Shown here: positions 8,570 through 17,755 of the stretch, piece by piece
Layout of the letters: each line of letters opens with the position of its first letter
How positions within the stretch are numbered: position 1 is the stretch's first letter
NCBI GenBank assembly: GCA_902541285.1
Contig: CACBQD010000012.1
Span: forward strand, 1-54,464
From: an uncultured Pelagibacteraceae bacterium
GTDB taxonomy: Bacteria > Pseudomonadota > Alphaproteobacteria > Pelagibacterales > Pelagibacteraceae
Direction of reading: 5' to 3'
Length of the DNA stretch: 54,464 nucleotides
The notes under the pieces: model-generated
Databases searched by the model: none
What the model was told of the DNA's origin: nothing
The model's input: the letters and a program-made list of their open reading frames with translations, nothing else
Position numbers and translations under genes: made by a program

Positions 8570-8952
8570 TTTTTTCTATTCAAAATAACAAATGCAATTG
8601 AGTGGTTTTTTTCATCTGAAAGTGAAAGATGTATATCGTAATTCTTTAATTTAAAATTTTTTTTTAATATATCTTTTATTTTCTGTGAAATTTTGATTTT
8701 AGGTGATCCTTTCTTATTATTGTATATTTCAATATCATTAAAATTAATATTATCTCTAAAGCCTATGCCTATTGATTTAACAAAAGCTTCTTTAGCAGCA
8801 AATCTTTTTGCAAAGTAATTCGTTTTGTTTCTGTATTTTTTTGATTGTTTAATTTCATTCAATGTAAAGAGTCTTTTTTTAAAACCTTTAATTTTTAGGG
8901 ATTTTTCTATTCTTTTATTATCAATAATATCAACACCATTACCAATTATCAT
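8566..8952 (-). CDS. acpS: Holo-[acyl-carrier-protein] synthase
   Basis: AcpS transfers 4'-phosphopantetheine from CoA to ACP, activating fatty-acid synthesis. It is 128 aa and starts MIIGNGVDIIDNKRIEK (magnesium-binding Asp in GVDI). The second motif is FAKRFAAKEAFVKSIG, with the conserved Glu. The pdxJ-acpS-lepB-rnc order is standard for proteobacteria. Junctions overlap by 1 and 4 bp. Confidence 0.96.
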   Translation of the reverse strand: MIIGNGVDIIDNKRIEKSLKIKGFKKRLFTLNEIKQSKKYRNKTNYFAKRFAAKEAFVKSIGIGFRDNINFNDIEIYNNKKGSPKIKISQKIKDILKKNFKLKNYDIHLSLSDEKNHSIAFVILNRKK

Positions 8953-9671
8953 TAGTTTAATATTTTTCTAAAATTAGTGATTACTTTTTTCATACCAAAC
9001 ATGATGGCCTCTCCAATTATAAAATGTCCAATATTAAATTCTTCTATAGATTTAATCTTTCTTAAAATTTTAGTTGATTTATAATCTAGGCCATGACCTG
9101 CATGAACTTCCATTCCTAGTTTTTTTGCTAACGCAGCACAATTTTTTATTTTTTTGAACTCGACTAAATAATTTTTGTTGTTTTTAACTTTTAAAGCAAA
9201 TTTTCCTGTATGAAGTTCCACACATTTTACATTTAATTCTTTTGATGCAAAAACATCTTTAATATTTGGATTGATGAAAAGACTTGTTCTTATTTTTTTT
9301 GAATTTAATTTACTAATTATTTTTTTAATTATTTTTTTATTTTTTGTGATATTTAAACCTCCTTCGGTGGTTATTTCATTCCTTTTTTCAGGAACTATAC
9401 AAACAAAATTAGGTTTATATTTTAATGCAATTTTAAGCATTTCATTATTAGCAGCCATTTCTAAATTTATTGGTATCCTTTTAATTTTTGAAAATATAGC
9501 TACGTCTTCATCTCGAATATGTCTACGATCCTCTCTTAAATGAATAGTAATAGAATTTGCACCGAAATTCATAACTTGTCTTGCATATGATATAGGATTA
9601 GGATGACCCTCGCCTCTGGCGTTTCTTAATGTTGCAATATGATCTACGTTAACACCTAGTCTAGACTTCAT
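8952..9671 (-). CDS. pdxJ: Pyridoxine 5'-phosphate synthase
   Basis: PdxJ condenses 1-deoxyxylulose 5-phosphate with 3-amino-2-oxopropyl phosphate to make PNP (vitamin B6). The TIM-barrel protein starts SRLGVNVDHIATLRNARG. It carries SITIHLREDRRHI, CIVPEKRNEITTEGG and the C-terminal AGHGLDY and IGEAIMFGM motifs. Its 239 residues match the family. It overlaps pyrE by 4 bp and acpS by 1 bp. Together with glyA and dapA, it places several PLP-related functions close by. Confidence 0.97.
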   Translation of the reverse strand: MKSRLGVNVDHIATLRNARGEGHPNPISYARQVMNFGANSITIHLREDRRHIRDEDVAIFSKIKRIPINLEMAANNEMLKIALKYKPNFVCIVPEKRNEITTEGGLNITKNKKIIKKIISKLNSKKIRTSLFINPNIKDVFASKELNVKCVELHTGKFALKVKNNKNYLVEFKKIKNCAALAKKLGMEVHAGHGLDYKSTKILRKIKSIEEFNIGHFIIGEAIMFGMKKVITNFRKILN

Positions 9672-10258
9672 TTTAAGTATCTACTTCCAGGTTTTGTAAT
9701 TGGAATTTTTTTCAACCCAATTGGTAAATCGTTTTTTTTATAAGTTGGTATTTCTAATTTAATTTGGGAAACAATATTTTTATCTTTAATTTTTAAACTT
9801 GGTTTACTAGATCTATTAATCAAACACGCATATCCAACTACTTTTGATTTAAATTTTTTTACAAGTCTGGCACATTCTAAACTTGATTTACCTGTAGTAA
9901 TTACATCTTCTACAATCAAAACTTTAGAATTTTTTTTTATTGAAAAACCTCTTCTTAAAGTAAATTTACCATTAACTCTTTCACAAAAAATTGTCTCCTT
10001 GTTCAATAAATTTCCAACGATATAACCTATTACAATACCACCCATAGCAGGTGACAAAATTATATCAATTTTTTTGAATTTTTTTTTTATTTTGGAGGTT
10101 AAGGATTTACAAAATTTTTCTGATTTTTTTGGATAACTTAATAATTTAGCACACTGAACATATTGAGGAGAATGTAAACCCGAAGATAAAACAAAATGTC
10201 CTTCTAAAAGTGCCTTAGTTTTTTTTAAAACCACTAAAGAATCTTTTAAAGAAAGCAT
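9668..10258 (-). CDS. pyrE: Orotate phosphoribosyltransferase
   Basis: PyrE makes OMP from orotate and PRPP in pyrimidine synthesis. The 196-residue protein has HFVLSSGLHSPQYVQC at the N-terminus and the PRPP loop VLIVEDVITTGKS. It is of the shorter, PyrE/PyrF-like bacterial class. Its start (MLSLKDSLVVLKK) lies 44 bp inside the 3' end of rsh, an unusually long same-strand overlap. A later start would delete the conserved N-terminal helix, so the overlap looks real. Confidence 0.94.
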   Translation of the reverse strand: MLSLKDSLVVLKKTKALLEGHFVLSSGLHSPQYVQCAKLLSYPKKSEKFCKSLTSKIKKKFKKIDIILSPAMGGIVIGYIVGNLLNKETIFCERVNGKFTLRRGFSIKKNSKVLIVEDVITTGKSSLECARLVKKFKSKVVGYACLINRSSKPSLKIKDKNIVSQIKLEIPTYKKNDLPIGLKKIPITKPGSRYLK

Positions 10259-11957
10259 ATTTTTTGTTTTTATGTCTAATTATTTTGAAGTTATATTCTT
10301 TCTGTTTTAGCTCACTAATAAGTTTTGTAAAGTTTTTCAAATCTTGAATAATTAAGTTGAACCTAAAATTTATGGTTCTTTTAGTCTTTTCTACCATTTC
10401 AACACTTGAAATGTTTACATTATTTGTACCAATCATTGTTGTAACGTCACCTAATATTCCAGGTCTGTCAGGTAAAGACATCCAAAGGGTAGTATTGTAT
10501 TTTTTTTCTGTGGGCTTGCTGTCTTCTTTATATTGCCAGTATCTTCTTATTGCAGCTCTAGCTTTACCAGTTTTAGCACTTGTTATCCAATGCAAAGAAG
10601 GTGAATCTTTTTTTGATGTTAATATTTTAACTACATCTCCATTTCGCAATATTGATTGTAGAGGACTTTCCTTTCCATTTATTTCACATCCAATTGCAGT
10701 ATCACCTACTTTAGTGTGAACAGCATAAGCAAAATCAATTGGACTTGCTTCTTTGGGTAATTTTATAACTGAGCCTTTTGGTGTAAAACAAAAAACATTT
10801 TCTTGAAACATTTGAAGTTTTGTATACTCGAAATAATGTTCAGGATTTTCATTTTTATCAATAATTTCTACTAGATCTGCTAACCAATCATATTCCTTCC
10901 AAGTTAAAGAGTTAAATTTTTCTGACGATTTATATTTCCAATGAGAAGCTATACCTCTTTGAGCAAATTCATGCATTTGTTGTGTTCTTAGTTGTATTTC
11001 AATAGGTCTTTTATTTGGACCGATCACAGCTGTATGAAGAGATTTATAATTATTTATTTTTGGAGATGAAATGTAATCTTTAAATCTACCAGGTATGCAA
11101 TTCCATTTATTATGAATTACGCCTAAAGTTTTGTAACAATTTTCAACATTATCTAAAATTATTCTAAAACCAATTATGTCTGTAATTTGCTCGAGTGAGG
11201 TTCTTTTTTTTTGTATTTTTCTCCAAATAGAAAAAGGTGTTTTTTCTCTAGAAAAAATTTTAAAATCAATATTATTTACATTTAATAGATTTTCAAATTC
11301 ACTAAGAACTGAATTATAATTAATCAAATTATTATCTTTTATTGTGTCTAATCTATCTTTGATCATTTTTCTTGCTTCAGGATTTAAAATATCGAAAGAA
11401 AGATCTTCAAGTTCATCTCTTATTCTATTCATTCCCATTCTGTCAGCTAGAGGAGCATAAATTTCCATGGTTTCTTTAGCAATTCTTTTTCTTTTTTCCT
11501 CTTTATCAATAGCCTTCAAAGTTCGCATATTATGCAAACGATCTGCAAGTTTTACAAGAAGGACTCTGATGTCTTTAGAAGTTGCAAGGATGAGTTTTCT
11601 AAAATTTTCAGCTTTTGAATTAGAAATAGCTTGGTTTTCAAAAACTGAAATTTTTGTAACTCCATCAACCAAATCAGCAACTTCTTTTCCAAATTGTTCT
11701 TCTATAGTTTTATAAGTTGCATAAGTATCTTCTATAGTATCGTGAAGTAAACCAGTTGCTATCGTTGCACTATCCAACTTAAGTTCGGTTAAAATATTTG
11801 CAACAGCAACAGGATGAATTACGTAGGGATCTCCTGATTGTCGTTTTTGATCTTTATGAACTTTTACCGCAAAATCATATGCTTTACTTAAAGTTTCCGG
11901 GTTCAGAAACTTATTGTATGATTTAACCTTATTTATTAATTCGTCAGAATTTAGCAT
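10215..11957 (-). CDS. rsh: RelA/SpoT-homologue (p)ppGpp synthetase/hydrolase, shortened regulatory half
   Basis: This protein makes and degrades the stringent-response alarmone. The HD hydrolase domain is intact: HPVAVAN, then H72-D73 and E76-D77 in LLHDTIEDTY. The synthetase domain has SREKTPFSIWRKIQKKRTS and DIIGFRIIL. The TGS domain spans 387-447, and an ACT domain starts near 489 (DRPGILGDVTTMIG). At 580 aa it is well below the usual ~700-750. Only about 40 residues join TGS to ACT, so the helical and zinc-finger/coiled-coil region is missing. There are 20 bp between folK and this gene, so no rpoZ precedes it. Confidence 0.95.
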   Translation of the reverse strand: MLNSDELINKVKSYNKFLNPETLSKAYDFAVKVHKDQKRQSGDPYVIHPVAVANILTELKLDSATIATGLLHDTIEDTYATYKTIEEQFGKEVADLVDGVTKISVFENQAISNSKAENFRKLILATSKDIRVLLVKLADRLHNMRTLKAIDKEEKRKRIAKETMEIYAPLADRMGMNRIRDELEDLSFDILNPEARKMIKDRLDTIKDNNLINYNSVLSEFENLLNVNNIDFKIFSREKTPFSIWRKIQKKRTSLEQITDIIGFRIILDNVENCYKTLGVIHNKWNCIPGRFKDYISSPKINNYKSLHTAVIGPNKRPIEIQLRTQQMHEFAQRGIASHWKYKSSEKFNSLTWKEYDWLADLVEIIDKNENPEHYFEYTKLQMFQENVFCFTPKGSVIKLPKEASPIDFAYAVHTKVGDTAIGCEINGKESPLQSILRNGDVVKILTSKKDSPSLHWITSAKTGKARAAIRRYWQYKEDSKPTEKKYNTTLWMSLPDRPGILGDVTTMIGTNNVNISSVEMVEKTKRTINFRFNLIIQDLKNFTKLISELKQKEYNFKIIRHKNKKYAFFKRFFSGFKKN

Positions 11958-11977
11958 TGATTTATTATATCACTTAT

Positions 11978-12505
11978 TTAGATAACTTTAATACTTCTTA
12001 AATTATTTTTTTTTAAAGAAGATAAGAGTTTTACTATATTTTTTTTTAATTTTGGGTGAGACCAATTTTTGCATATTTCAAACAGTGGCATAAGTACAAA
12101 ATTTCTGCTGTGCATTCTTGGATGCGGGATCTCTAAATTGATAAATTTTTTATTTGATTTAGTAATCTTTCCATTAAAATCTAATATATCAATATCACAA
12201 TTTCTTGGATGATTTTTAGGAGTTATTTTTCTGCCTAATTTTTTTTCTATAGACTTAATTATTTTAAACAGCTCAAATTGATTTAGTTTTGTTTTTATCA
12301 GTAATACAGCATTAATAAATTTTGGAAAACTAGGATCAGGCCATGACTCAGTCTCATAATAACTAGATGTTTTGATAATTTTAATATCATGAGTTTCCAA
12401 TAAATATTTAGATTTTTCTAAAAAATGTATTCTATTTCCTAAATTAGAACCTATTGATAGATATACATTTTTAACTTGAGCGTCTGAAATATTTAGCTTT
12501 TTCAC
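11978..12505 (-). CDS. folK: 2-amino-4-hydroxy-6-hydroxymethyldihydropteridine pyrophosphokinase
   Basis: HPPK transfers pyrophosphate from ATP to the pterin in folate synthesis. Motifs are [37 protein letters not shown] and [16 protein letters not shown]. The start is uncertain. I chose the GTG at 12505 (175 aa, [13 protein letters not shown]), because a longer reading from 12565 would add 20 basic residues that lie over smpB and have no family counterpart. The overlap with smpB is then 35 bp. Confidence 0.88.
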   Translation of the reverse strand: MKKLNISDAQVKNVYLSIGSNLGNRIHFLEKSKYLLETHDIKIIKTSSYYETESWPDPSFPKFINAVLLIKTKLNQFELFKIIKSIEKKLGRKITPKNHPRNCDIDILDFNGKITKSNKKFINLEIPHPRMHSRNFVLMPLFEICKNWSHPKLKKNIVKLLSSLKKNNLRSIKVI

Positions 12506-12944
12506 GGTTCCAATCTTTTGTTTTTTTGGTTTGTCGCTTATCGTATTGTTTTTTGCCCTTTGCAACTGCTATTTCAACTTTAGCTTTACCTTTTTTAAAA
12601 TACATTTTAGTTGGAACTAAAGTTAGACCATCTTCGTTTATTTTACCAATTAGTTTATTAATTTCCCTTTTGTTAAATAACAATTTTCTTTCTGAGTAAG
12701 GATTGTGATTTGAATAACTGGCTTGTTTATATATGGGTATATGTGAATTAATTAAAAAAATTTCTCCTTCTTTTTCTACTGCATATGACTCTGCAATATT
12801 TATTTTTCCATCTCTTACAGATTTTATTTCAGAACCTTTTAGTACAATTCCTGCTTCTAAGATTTCTTTAAAGAAAAAATTAAAAGATGCTTTTCGATTT
12901 ATTGTAATGATCTTGATGCCAGATGTAGATTTATCACTCATCAA
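12471..12944 (-). CDS. smpB: SsrA-binding protein SmpB
   Basis: SmpB binds tmRNA and positions it in stalled ribosomes for trans-translation. The 157 residues include [20 protein letters not shown] (OB-fold core), the basic [17 protein letters not shown] segment, and a C-terminal helical tail ending AKYFRRSS. It overlaps dapA by 11 bp and folK by 35 bp. The tmRNA gene is not in this window. Confidence 0.97.
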   Translation of the reverse strand: MMSDKSTSGIKIITINRKASFNFFFKEILEAGIVLKGSEIKSVRDGKINIAESYAVEKEGEIFLINSHIPIYKQASYSNHNPYSERKLLFNKREINKLIGKINEDGLTLVPTKMYFKKGKAKVEIAVAKGKKQYDKRQTKKTKDWNREKAKYFRRSS

Positions 12945-13821
12945 TAAGTTTTGCTACTTTCAATGCTTTCTCGACTTCCTTTTTTGTATTTTCAGTTATT
13001 TTTACCAAAGGTAATCTCACAGCATCATCGCATAGACCAAGTAATTTAGCAGCATACTTAACTGGTGAAGGATTGCTTTCTATAAATAAATTTTTATGCA
13101 ATGGTTGCAACATATCATCAAGTTGTTGAGCTTTTTTTAAATCATCTTCATTTGATGATTTTGATAATTTTTGAAATTCAGAACATAATTTAGGAGCTAC
13201 GTTTGCTGTAACACTAATTGTTCCAACTCCACCTCGTTTATTAAATTCAAAAGCATTATCATCGTTTCCAGTAAGTTGAATGAAATCATTACCCATTTTT
13301 TCTTTTTGTTGATCAACACGATTTAGATCACCAGTTGCATCTTTAACTCCAACTATATTTTTTAGTTCATATAATCTAGCCATTGTTTCAACACTCATAT
13401 CGATTACTGAACGACTTGGAATATTATAAATTATAATTGGTATTCCACAGTTATCATTGATTGATTTATAATGTTGATATAATCCTTCTTGAGTAGGTTT
13501 ATTATAATATGGTGTAACAACTAAAGCACCATCCGCTCCAGCTTTTTCAGCGTGTTTAGTTAATGATACGGCTTCTTCTGTGGAATTAGATCCTGTACCG
13601 GCTATTATGGGAAGTTTACCGGTAGCTTCTTTTATGCATAATTCAATTGTTCTCTCATGTTCATCATGTGAGAGTGTTGGTGACTCACCAGTTGTTCCAA
13701 CTGGAACTAACCCATTTGTTCCATTTTCCAGATGATGATTTATTATTTTTATGTAACTTTCTTCGTCGAGCTTGTTGTCTTTAAACGGTGTAATTAATGC
13801 TACATTTGATCCTTTAAACAT
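12934..13821 (-). CDS. dapA: 4-hydroxy-tetrahydrodipicolinate synthase
   Basis: DapA condenses pyruvate and aspartate semialdehyde, the first committed step to lysine and meso-DAP. The 295-residue TIM barrel has GTTGESPTL, the Tyr in YNIPSRS (Y132) and the Schiff-base lysine in VGVKDATGD (K160). It heads the minus-strand run smpB-folK-rsh-pyrE-pdxJ-acpS-lepB-rnc-recO. It is divergent from slt with only 35 bp between start codons. Confidence 0.98.
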   Translation of the reverse strand: MFKGSNVALITPFKDNKLDEESYIKIINHHLENGTNGLVPVGTTGESPTLSHDEHERTIELCIKEATGKLPIIAGTGSNSTEEAVSLTKHAEKAGADGALVVTPYYNKPTQEGLYQHYKSINDNCGIPIIIYNIPSRSVIDMSVETMARLYELKNIVGVKDATGDLNRVDQQKEKMGNDFIQLTGNDDNAFEFNKRGGVGTISVTANVAPKLCSEFQKLSKSSNEDDLKKAQQLDDMLQPLHKNLFIESNPSPVKYAAKLLGLCDDAVRLPLVKITENTKKEVEKALKVAKLIDE

Positions 13822-13856
13822 AATTATTTATAACATAAGTTGTTTGATTTAATAAA

Positions 13857-16058
13857 ATGCATTTAAAATTATTAACAACAATTATCCTTTTTTTCTTATC
13901 GTTTCAATCTGCTTTTTCAAATGAAACTATACTTCCTATTAAAAAACCAGACTTAAATGAAAAAAATACAACAAAAAAAATAGCTGAAATCATTCCTCTA
14001 CCAAAACCATCTGAAAAAGAAGATGAAATTCAAAAGGAAATTAAAATTACTACCACAGAGATATTTAAAAAAATTGATGGTGTAATAATTCCCAAAAATA
14101 AGCCTCTTATAGTTAAAGAAAAATTAAGAAAGATTAAAAAACAAAAATTTTATAGCGATAGAGATATGAAATATGCAAAACAAGCTATTTCATTTATGGA
14201 GAAAAGTAATTGGAAGGATGCAAAAAAAGCCGCAAGTAAAGCAAGAGCAAAATCAATTTATGATTTTATTCAATGGAGACATCTACTTACAACTGGTAAC
14301 AGGGCTACTTTTACAGAATATAAACAGTTTATCGAAAGAGTAAAAGATTATCCAAGAATAGATAGAGTTCGTTACTTAGGAGAGCATAAAATAAATTCTA
14401 AAAATCATACTAAAAATGAAATTATACAGTGGTTCGATAAATATCCTCCTTTAAGTGGATTTGGAAAAATGATGCTAGGCAATGCTTTGTTATCAAAAAA
14501 TAAAGAGACAGCTATAAATTTAATAAAAGAAGGATTTATTAAAGCTGATTTAAGTAAAAATGATCTTATTTTTTTTAGAAAGAAATTTAAAAAATATTTG
14601 AACAGTAGTGATTATATTAAAAGAGCTGATTATTTAGCTTGGGAAAATAAATATTGGGATCTTAAAAGAATGTTAAGGTATCTACCAAAAGATTATCAAC
14701 TTTTATATACAGCAAGGCAACTATTAATGAGCAGATCTTATGGAGTTGATAGCGCTATTTCAAATGTGCCTGCAAGTTTAAAAAAAGATGCAGGTTTAAA
14801 TTATGATAGACTCAAATGGAGAAGGAAAAGAGGTAGAGTTGATAGTTCTCTAGAAATTTTACTAAGTATCAAAAATAATAAAGACTATATGGTTCGCCCA
14901 GATAAATGGTGGGTTGAAAGATCAATAATTGCGAGATCACTTATTTATAAGAAAAGATATGAACAAGCTTATAAAATTACAAGTAAACATGGTCTATCAG
15001 ATGGTGCCGAATTAGCTGAGGCTGAATGGATGAGCGGATGGATTGCTTTAAGCTTCTTAAAAGATCCAATTTTAGCAAAAAGTCATTTTACAAAGTTTTA
15101 TAATAATGTTGGTTATCCAATTAGTTTATCAAGAGGAGCTTATTGGCTAGGAAAAGCGAATTTAGCTCTAAATAATAAAGAAGAAGCAGATAAATGGTTT
15201 AAAGAAGGTTCAAAATATCTAACAACTTATTATGGTCAACTATCTCATATGAAAATATATCCAAATAAAACTTTTGAACTTAAAGAAAGTACTCAAGTTG
15301 ATAAAAATTATGCTGAAAGTTTTTACAAAAATAAATTAGTTGCAATAGTACACTTATTAGATGAAGTAAAAAAAGATAAATATACGAAACATATTTTAAG
15401 ATTTCTAGCAAATGACAATGTTTCAGCAGGGAGTGAAATATTGGCAGCAAAACTAGCAACTGACATATCTAGATTTGATTTTGCTATTCAGGTTTCTAAA
15501 ATAGCATCTTATCAAAAAAGGTTTCATAACAAATATAATTATCCAGTAATAAGCACTCCAAATAAAGTTGGATCAAGAAAAATCCCAGAACAAGCTTTAA
15601 TATTATCTATTATAAGACAAGAAAGTGAGTTTGATATATCTGCAAGAAGTAGAGTTGGAGCACAAGGCTTAATGCAGTTGATGCCTTATACTGCAAAGAC
15701 AGTTGCTAAGCAGGCAAAAGTTTCTTATTCAAAATCTCGTTTAACAACAAGTCCTGAGTATAATATAAATTTGGGATCTTTTTATATTGCAGGTTTAATT
15801 CTTGATTATGATGGATCCTACCCTTTCGCTGTAGCAGCATATAATGCAGGACCAAAAAGAGTGAAGTATTGGAAAAAAATAAATAAAGATCCTCAAAAGA
15901 AACAAATCGATTATGTTGATTGGGTAGAACTTATTAAGTTTAAAGAGACCAGAAACTATGTTCAGAGGGTTATGGAGAATTACAATGTTTATAGATACAT
16001 TTTGTCTCAAAAACCAATATTTTTAAAAGATTTTTTTAGAAATAATCCGCTCTATTAG
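13857..16058 (+). CDS. slt: Soluble lytic murein transglycosylase
   Basis: This enzyme cleaves peptidoglycan glycan strands with formation of 1,6-anhydro-muramoyl ends in the periplasm. It has a signal peptide (hydrophobic core ~5-20, likely cleaved near SAFSNE). A long helical repeat region follows (about 90-560, Slt70-like U domain). The catalytic SLT domain carries IIRQESEFDISARSRVGAQG, with the acid/base E589, then GLMQLMPYTAK and AVAAYNAGPKRV. A Pro/Lys-rich linker follows the signal peptide. Its TAG stop ends one base before the CCA end of the convergent tRNA-Ser. Confidence 0.93.
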   Translation: MHLKLLTTIILFFLSFQSAFSNETILPIKKPDLNEKNTTKKIAEIIPLPKPSEKEDEIQKEIKITTTEIFKKIDGVIIPKNKPLIVKEKLRKIKKQKFYSDRDMKYAKQAISFMEKSNWKDAKKAASKARAKSIYDFIQWRHLLTTGNRATFTEYKQFIERVKDYPRIDRVRYLGEHKINSKNHTKNEIIQWFDKYPPLSGFGKMMLGNALLSKNKETAINLIKEGFIKADLSKNDLIFFRKKFKKYLNSSDYIKRADYLAWENKYWDLKRMLRYLPKDYQLLYTARQLLMSRSYGVDSAISNVPASLKKDAGLNYDRLKWRRKRGRVDSSLEILLSIKNNKDYMVRPDKWWVERSIIARSLIYKKRYEQAYKITSKHGLSDGAELAEAEWMSGWIALSFLKDPILAKSHFTKFYNNVGYPISLSRGAYWLGKANLALNNKEEADKWFKEGSKYLTTYYGQLSHMKIYPNKTFELKESTQVDKNYAESFYKNKLVAIVHLLDEVKKDKYTKHILRFLANDNVSAGSEILAAKLATDISRFDFAIQVSKIASYQKRFHNKYNYPVISTPNKVGSRKIPEQALILSIIRQESEFDISARSRVGAQGLMQLMPYTAKTVAKQAKVSYSKSRLTTSPEYNINLGSFYIAGLILDYDGSYPFAVAAYNAGPKRVKYWKKINKDPQKKQIDYVDWVELIKFKETRNYVQRVMENYNVYRYILSQKPIFLKDFFRNNPLY

Positions 16059-16153
16059 TGGCGGAAGGAGAGGGATTCGAACCCTCGGTACACCTTTTCA
16101 AGCGTACGGCGGTTTAGCAAACCGCTGGTTTAAACCAGCTCACCCATCCTTCC
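16059..16153 (-). tRNA. serT: tRNA-Ser (anticodon GCU)
   Basis: On the minus strand, GGAAGGA (5' end at 16153) pairs with TCCTTCC, followed by discriminator G and an encoded CCA (16059-16061). The anticodon stem is GCGGT/ACCGC around loop TTGCTAA, giving anticodon GCT for AGU/AGC codons. A long class II variable arm (GTACGC/GTGTAC) identifies tRNA-Ser. The T arm is GAGGG-TTCGAAT-CCCTC. The symbol is conventional; species naming may differ. Its 3' end touches the slt stop codon. Confidence 0.96.
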
Positions 16154-16170
16154 ACGATAATATGTGTAAC

Positions 16171-16198
16171 TTGAAATCATTGAATATTCAATCATATT
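16171..16198 (+). promoter_or_regulatory. Candidate soxBDAG promoter containing a palindrome
   Basis: TTGAAA at 16171-16176 and CATATT at 16193-16198 are separated by 16 bp. A perfect 14-base palindrome fills most of the spacer. The -35 is good (5/6) and the -10 moderate (4/6). A symmetric site between promoter elements is where a regulator could bind. Tentative. Confidence 0.35.
16179..16192. repeat. 14-bp perfect palindrome in the tRNA-Ser/soxB spacer
   Basis: ATTGAATATTCAAT reads identically on both strands. It is flanked by CTTGAA (16170-16175) and its complement TTCAAG (16197-16202), giving a nested dyad that spans 33 bp. It lies between the divergent tRNA-Ser and sarcosine oxidase genes and could be an operator for either. 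Confidence 0.6.
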
Positions 16199-16217
16199 CA
16201 AGTAATTTCTCCAAAAT

Positions 16218-17471
16218 ATGAAAAACAAATATTCAGTATTCTCTCTAATAAAAAATGCTTTATCACAGCATGAGAATTGGCAACAAGCTTGGGGAAATCC
16301 AGAGCCAAAAAAAGAATACGAAGCTATTATTGTGGGTGGTGGTGGACACGGTTTAGCTACTGCTTATTATTTAGCAAAGAAACATAATTTAAAAAATATT
16401 GCAGTCTTAGAAAAAGGTTGGATTGGTGGTGGAAATACAGGGCGTAACACTACAATCATTAGATCAAATTATTTATGGGATGCTAGTGCTGGTTTATACG
16501 ATCATGCGCTTAAACTATGGGAAAATTTATCTCAAGAGCTAAACTATAATGTGATGTTCAGTCAAAGAGGTGTAATGAATTTAGCTCACAATCTTCAAGA
16601 TGTAAGAGATTTAAAAAGAAGAACACATGCCAATAGACTAAACGGAATTGATGCTGTTTGGTTAAATACTGAGGAAGTTAAAAAATTTTGCCCAATTATA
16701 AATATATCACCTGATATCAGATACCCTGTTTTGGGTGGAACGTTACAAAGAAGAGCAGGAACTGCAAGGCATGATGCTGTTGCCTGGGGTTATGCAAGAG
16801 GCGCAAGTGAAATGGGTGTTGATATAATTCAAAACTGTGAAGTTAAAGGAATAAAGAGAAATGGAGATAGAGTTGAAGGATTAGAAACCACTAAAGGATT
16901 TATAAAAACTAATAAAATTGGAGTTGTTGCAGCAGGCCACTCAAGTGTAATTGCAAATATGGCTGGATTAAAACTTCCTCTTGAGAGTAAACCATTACAA
17001 GCGTTAGTTTCAGAGCCAGTAAAACCAATTATTGATACTGTTGTAATGTCAAATGCGGTTCATGCTTATATAAGTCAATCGGATAAAGGCGAATTAGTTA
17101 TAGGTGCAGGAACAGATTCATATGTTTCATATACACAAAGAGGTAGTCATAATATCGTAGAAGAAACTTTAAAAGCTATTTTAGAGCTCTACCCTATTTT
17201 TAGTAGAATGAAAATGTTAAGACAATGGGGAGGAATTGTTGATATATGTCCAGATGCAAGTCCTATTATAAGTAAAACTAATATAAAAGGTTTATATTTT
17301 AATTGTGGTTGGGGTACCGGTGGTTTTAAAGCTACTCCAGGATCGGGAGATTTATTTGCTCACACAATCGCAAATGATGAGCCACATAAATTAAATGCAG
17401 CATTTAATTTAAATAGATTTGTAAGCGGTGATCTTGTTGATGAACATGGTGCTGCAGCAGTTGCACATTAG
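16218..17471 (+). CDS. soxB: Sarcosine oxidase beta subunit
   Basis: This is the catalytic flavoprotein subunit of heterotetrameric sarcosine oxidase. It demethylates sarcosine to glycine and passes the C1 unit to the alpha subunit and tetrahydrofolate. It is 417 aa. The FAD-binding motif [20 protein letters not shown] is near residue 40. [17 protein letters not shown] contains the His that binds FMN covalently in this family. [15 protein letters not shown] is the C-terminal FAD contact. It is the first gene of soxB-D-A-G; soxD starts 2 bp after its stop. Confidence 0.97.
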   Translation: MKNKYSVFSLIKNALSQHENWQQAWGNPEPKKEYEAIIVGGGGHGLATAYYLAKKHNLKNIAVLEKGWIGGGNTGRNTTIIRSNYLWDASAGLYDHALKLWENLSQELNYNVMFSQRGVMNLAHNLQDVRDLKRRTHANRLNGIDAVWLNTEEVKKFCPIINISPDIRYPVLGGTLQRRAGTARHDAVAWGYARGASEMGVDIIQNCEVKGIKRNGDRVEGLETTKGFIKTNKIGVVAAGHSSVIANMAGLKLPLESKPLQALVSEPVKPIIDTVVMSNAVHAYISQSDKGELVIGAGTDSYVSYTQRGSHNIVEETLKAILELYPIFSRMKMLRQWGGIVDICPDASPIISKTNIKGLYFNCGWGTGGFKATPGSGDLFAHTIANDEPHKLNAAFNLNRFVSGDLVDEHGAAAVAH

Positions 17472-17473
17472 TA

Positions 17474-17755
17474 ATGTTTTTAATTAATTGTCCATTTTGT
17501 GGAGAGAGAGATCAAAGCGAATTTTCATCAGGTGGCGAAGCTCATATAGTTAGACCAAAACAACCAACTGAACTTAGCGATGATGAATGGGCGGAATATC
17601 TATTTATGAGAAAAAATATTAAAGGTATTCAATTTGAAAGATGGAATCATGTTCACGGATGCAGAAAATGGTTCAACGTCGTTAGAGACACATCGAATGA
17701 TAAAATATTATCTGTTTATAAAATGGGTGAAAAACCTCCTGTTAATTATAAGTAA
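17474..17755 (+). CDS. soxD: Sarcosine oxidase delta subunit
   Basis: This small subunit (93 aa) stabilises the heterotetramer and binds zinc. It starts MFLINCPFCGERDQSEFSSG, with C6 and C9 of the zinc knuckle, and continues with HVHGCRKWFNVVRDT, which supplies His and Cys ligands. The length and motifs match the family exactly. The stop overlaps the soxA start (TAATG), so translation is coupled. Confidence 0.96.
   Translation: MFLINCPFCGERDQSEFSSGGEAHIVRPKQPTELSDDEWAEYLFMRKNIKGIQFERWNHVHGCRKWFNVVRDTSNDKILSVYKMGEKPPVNYK

Noticed and set aside
10357..10719. 120-aa plus-strand reading frame opposite rsh
   Set aside because: Antisense shadow of a well-conserved gene with no recognisable motif.
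12506..12565. Longer folK from the ATG at 12565
   Set aside because: The extra 20 residues lie wholly over smpB and are a basic run unlike HPPK N-termini.
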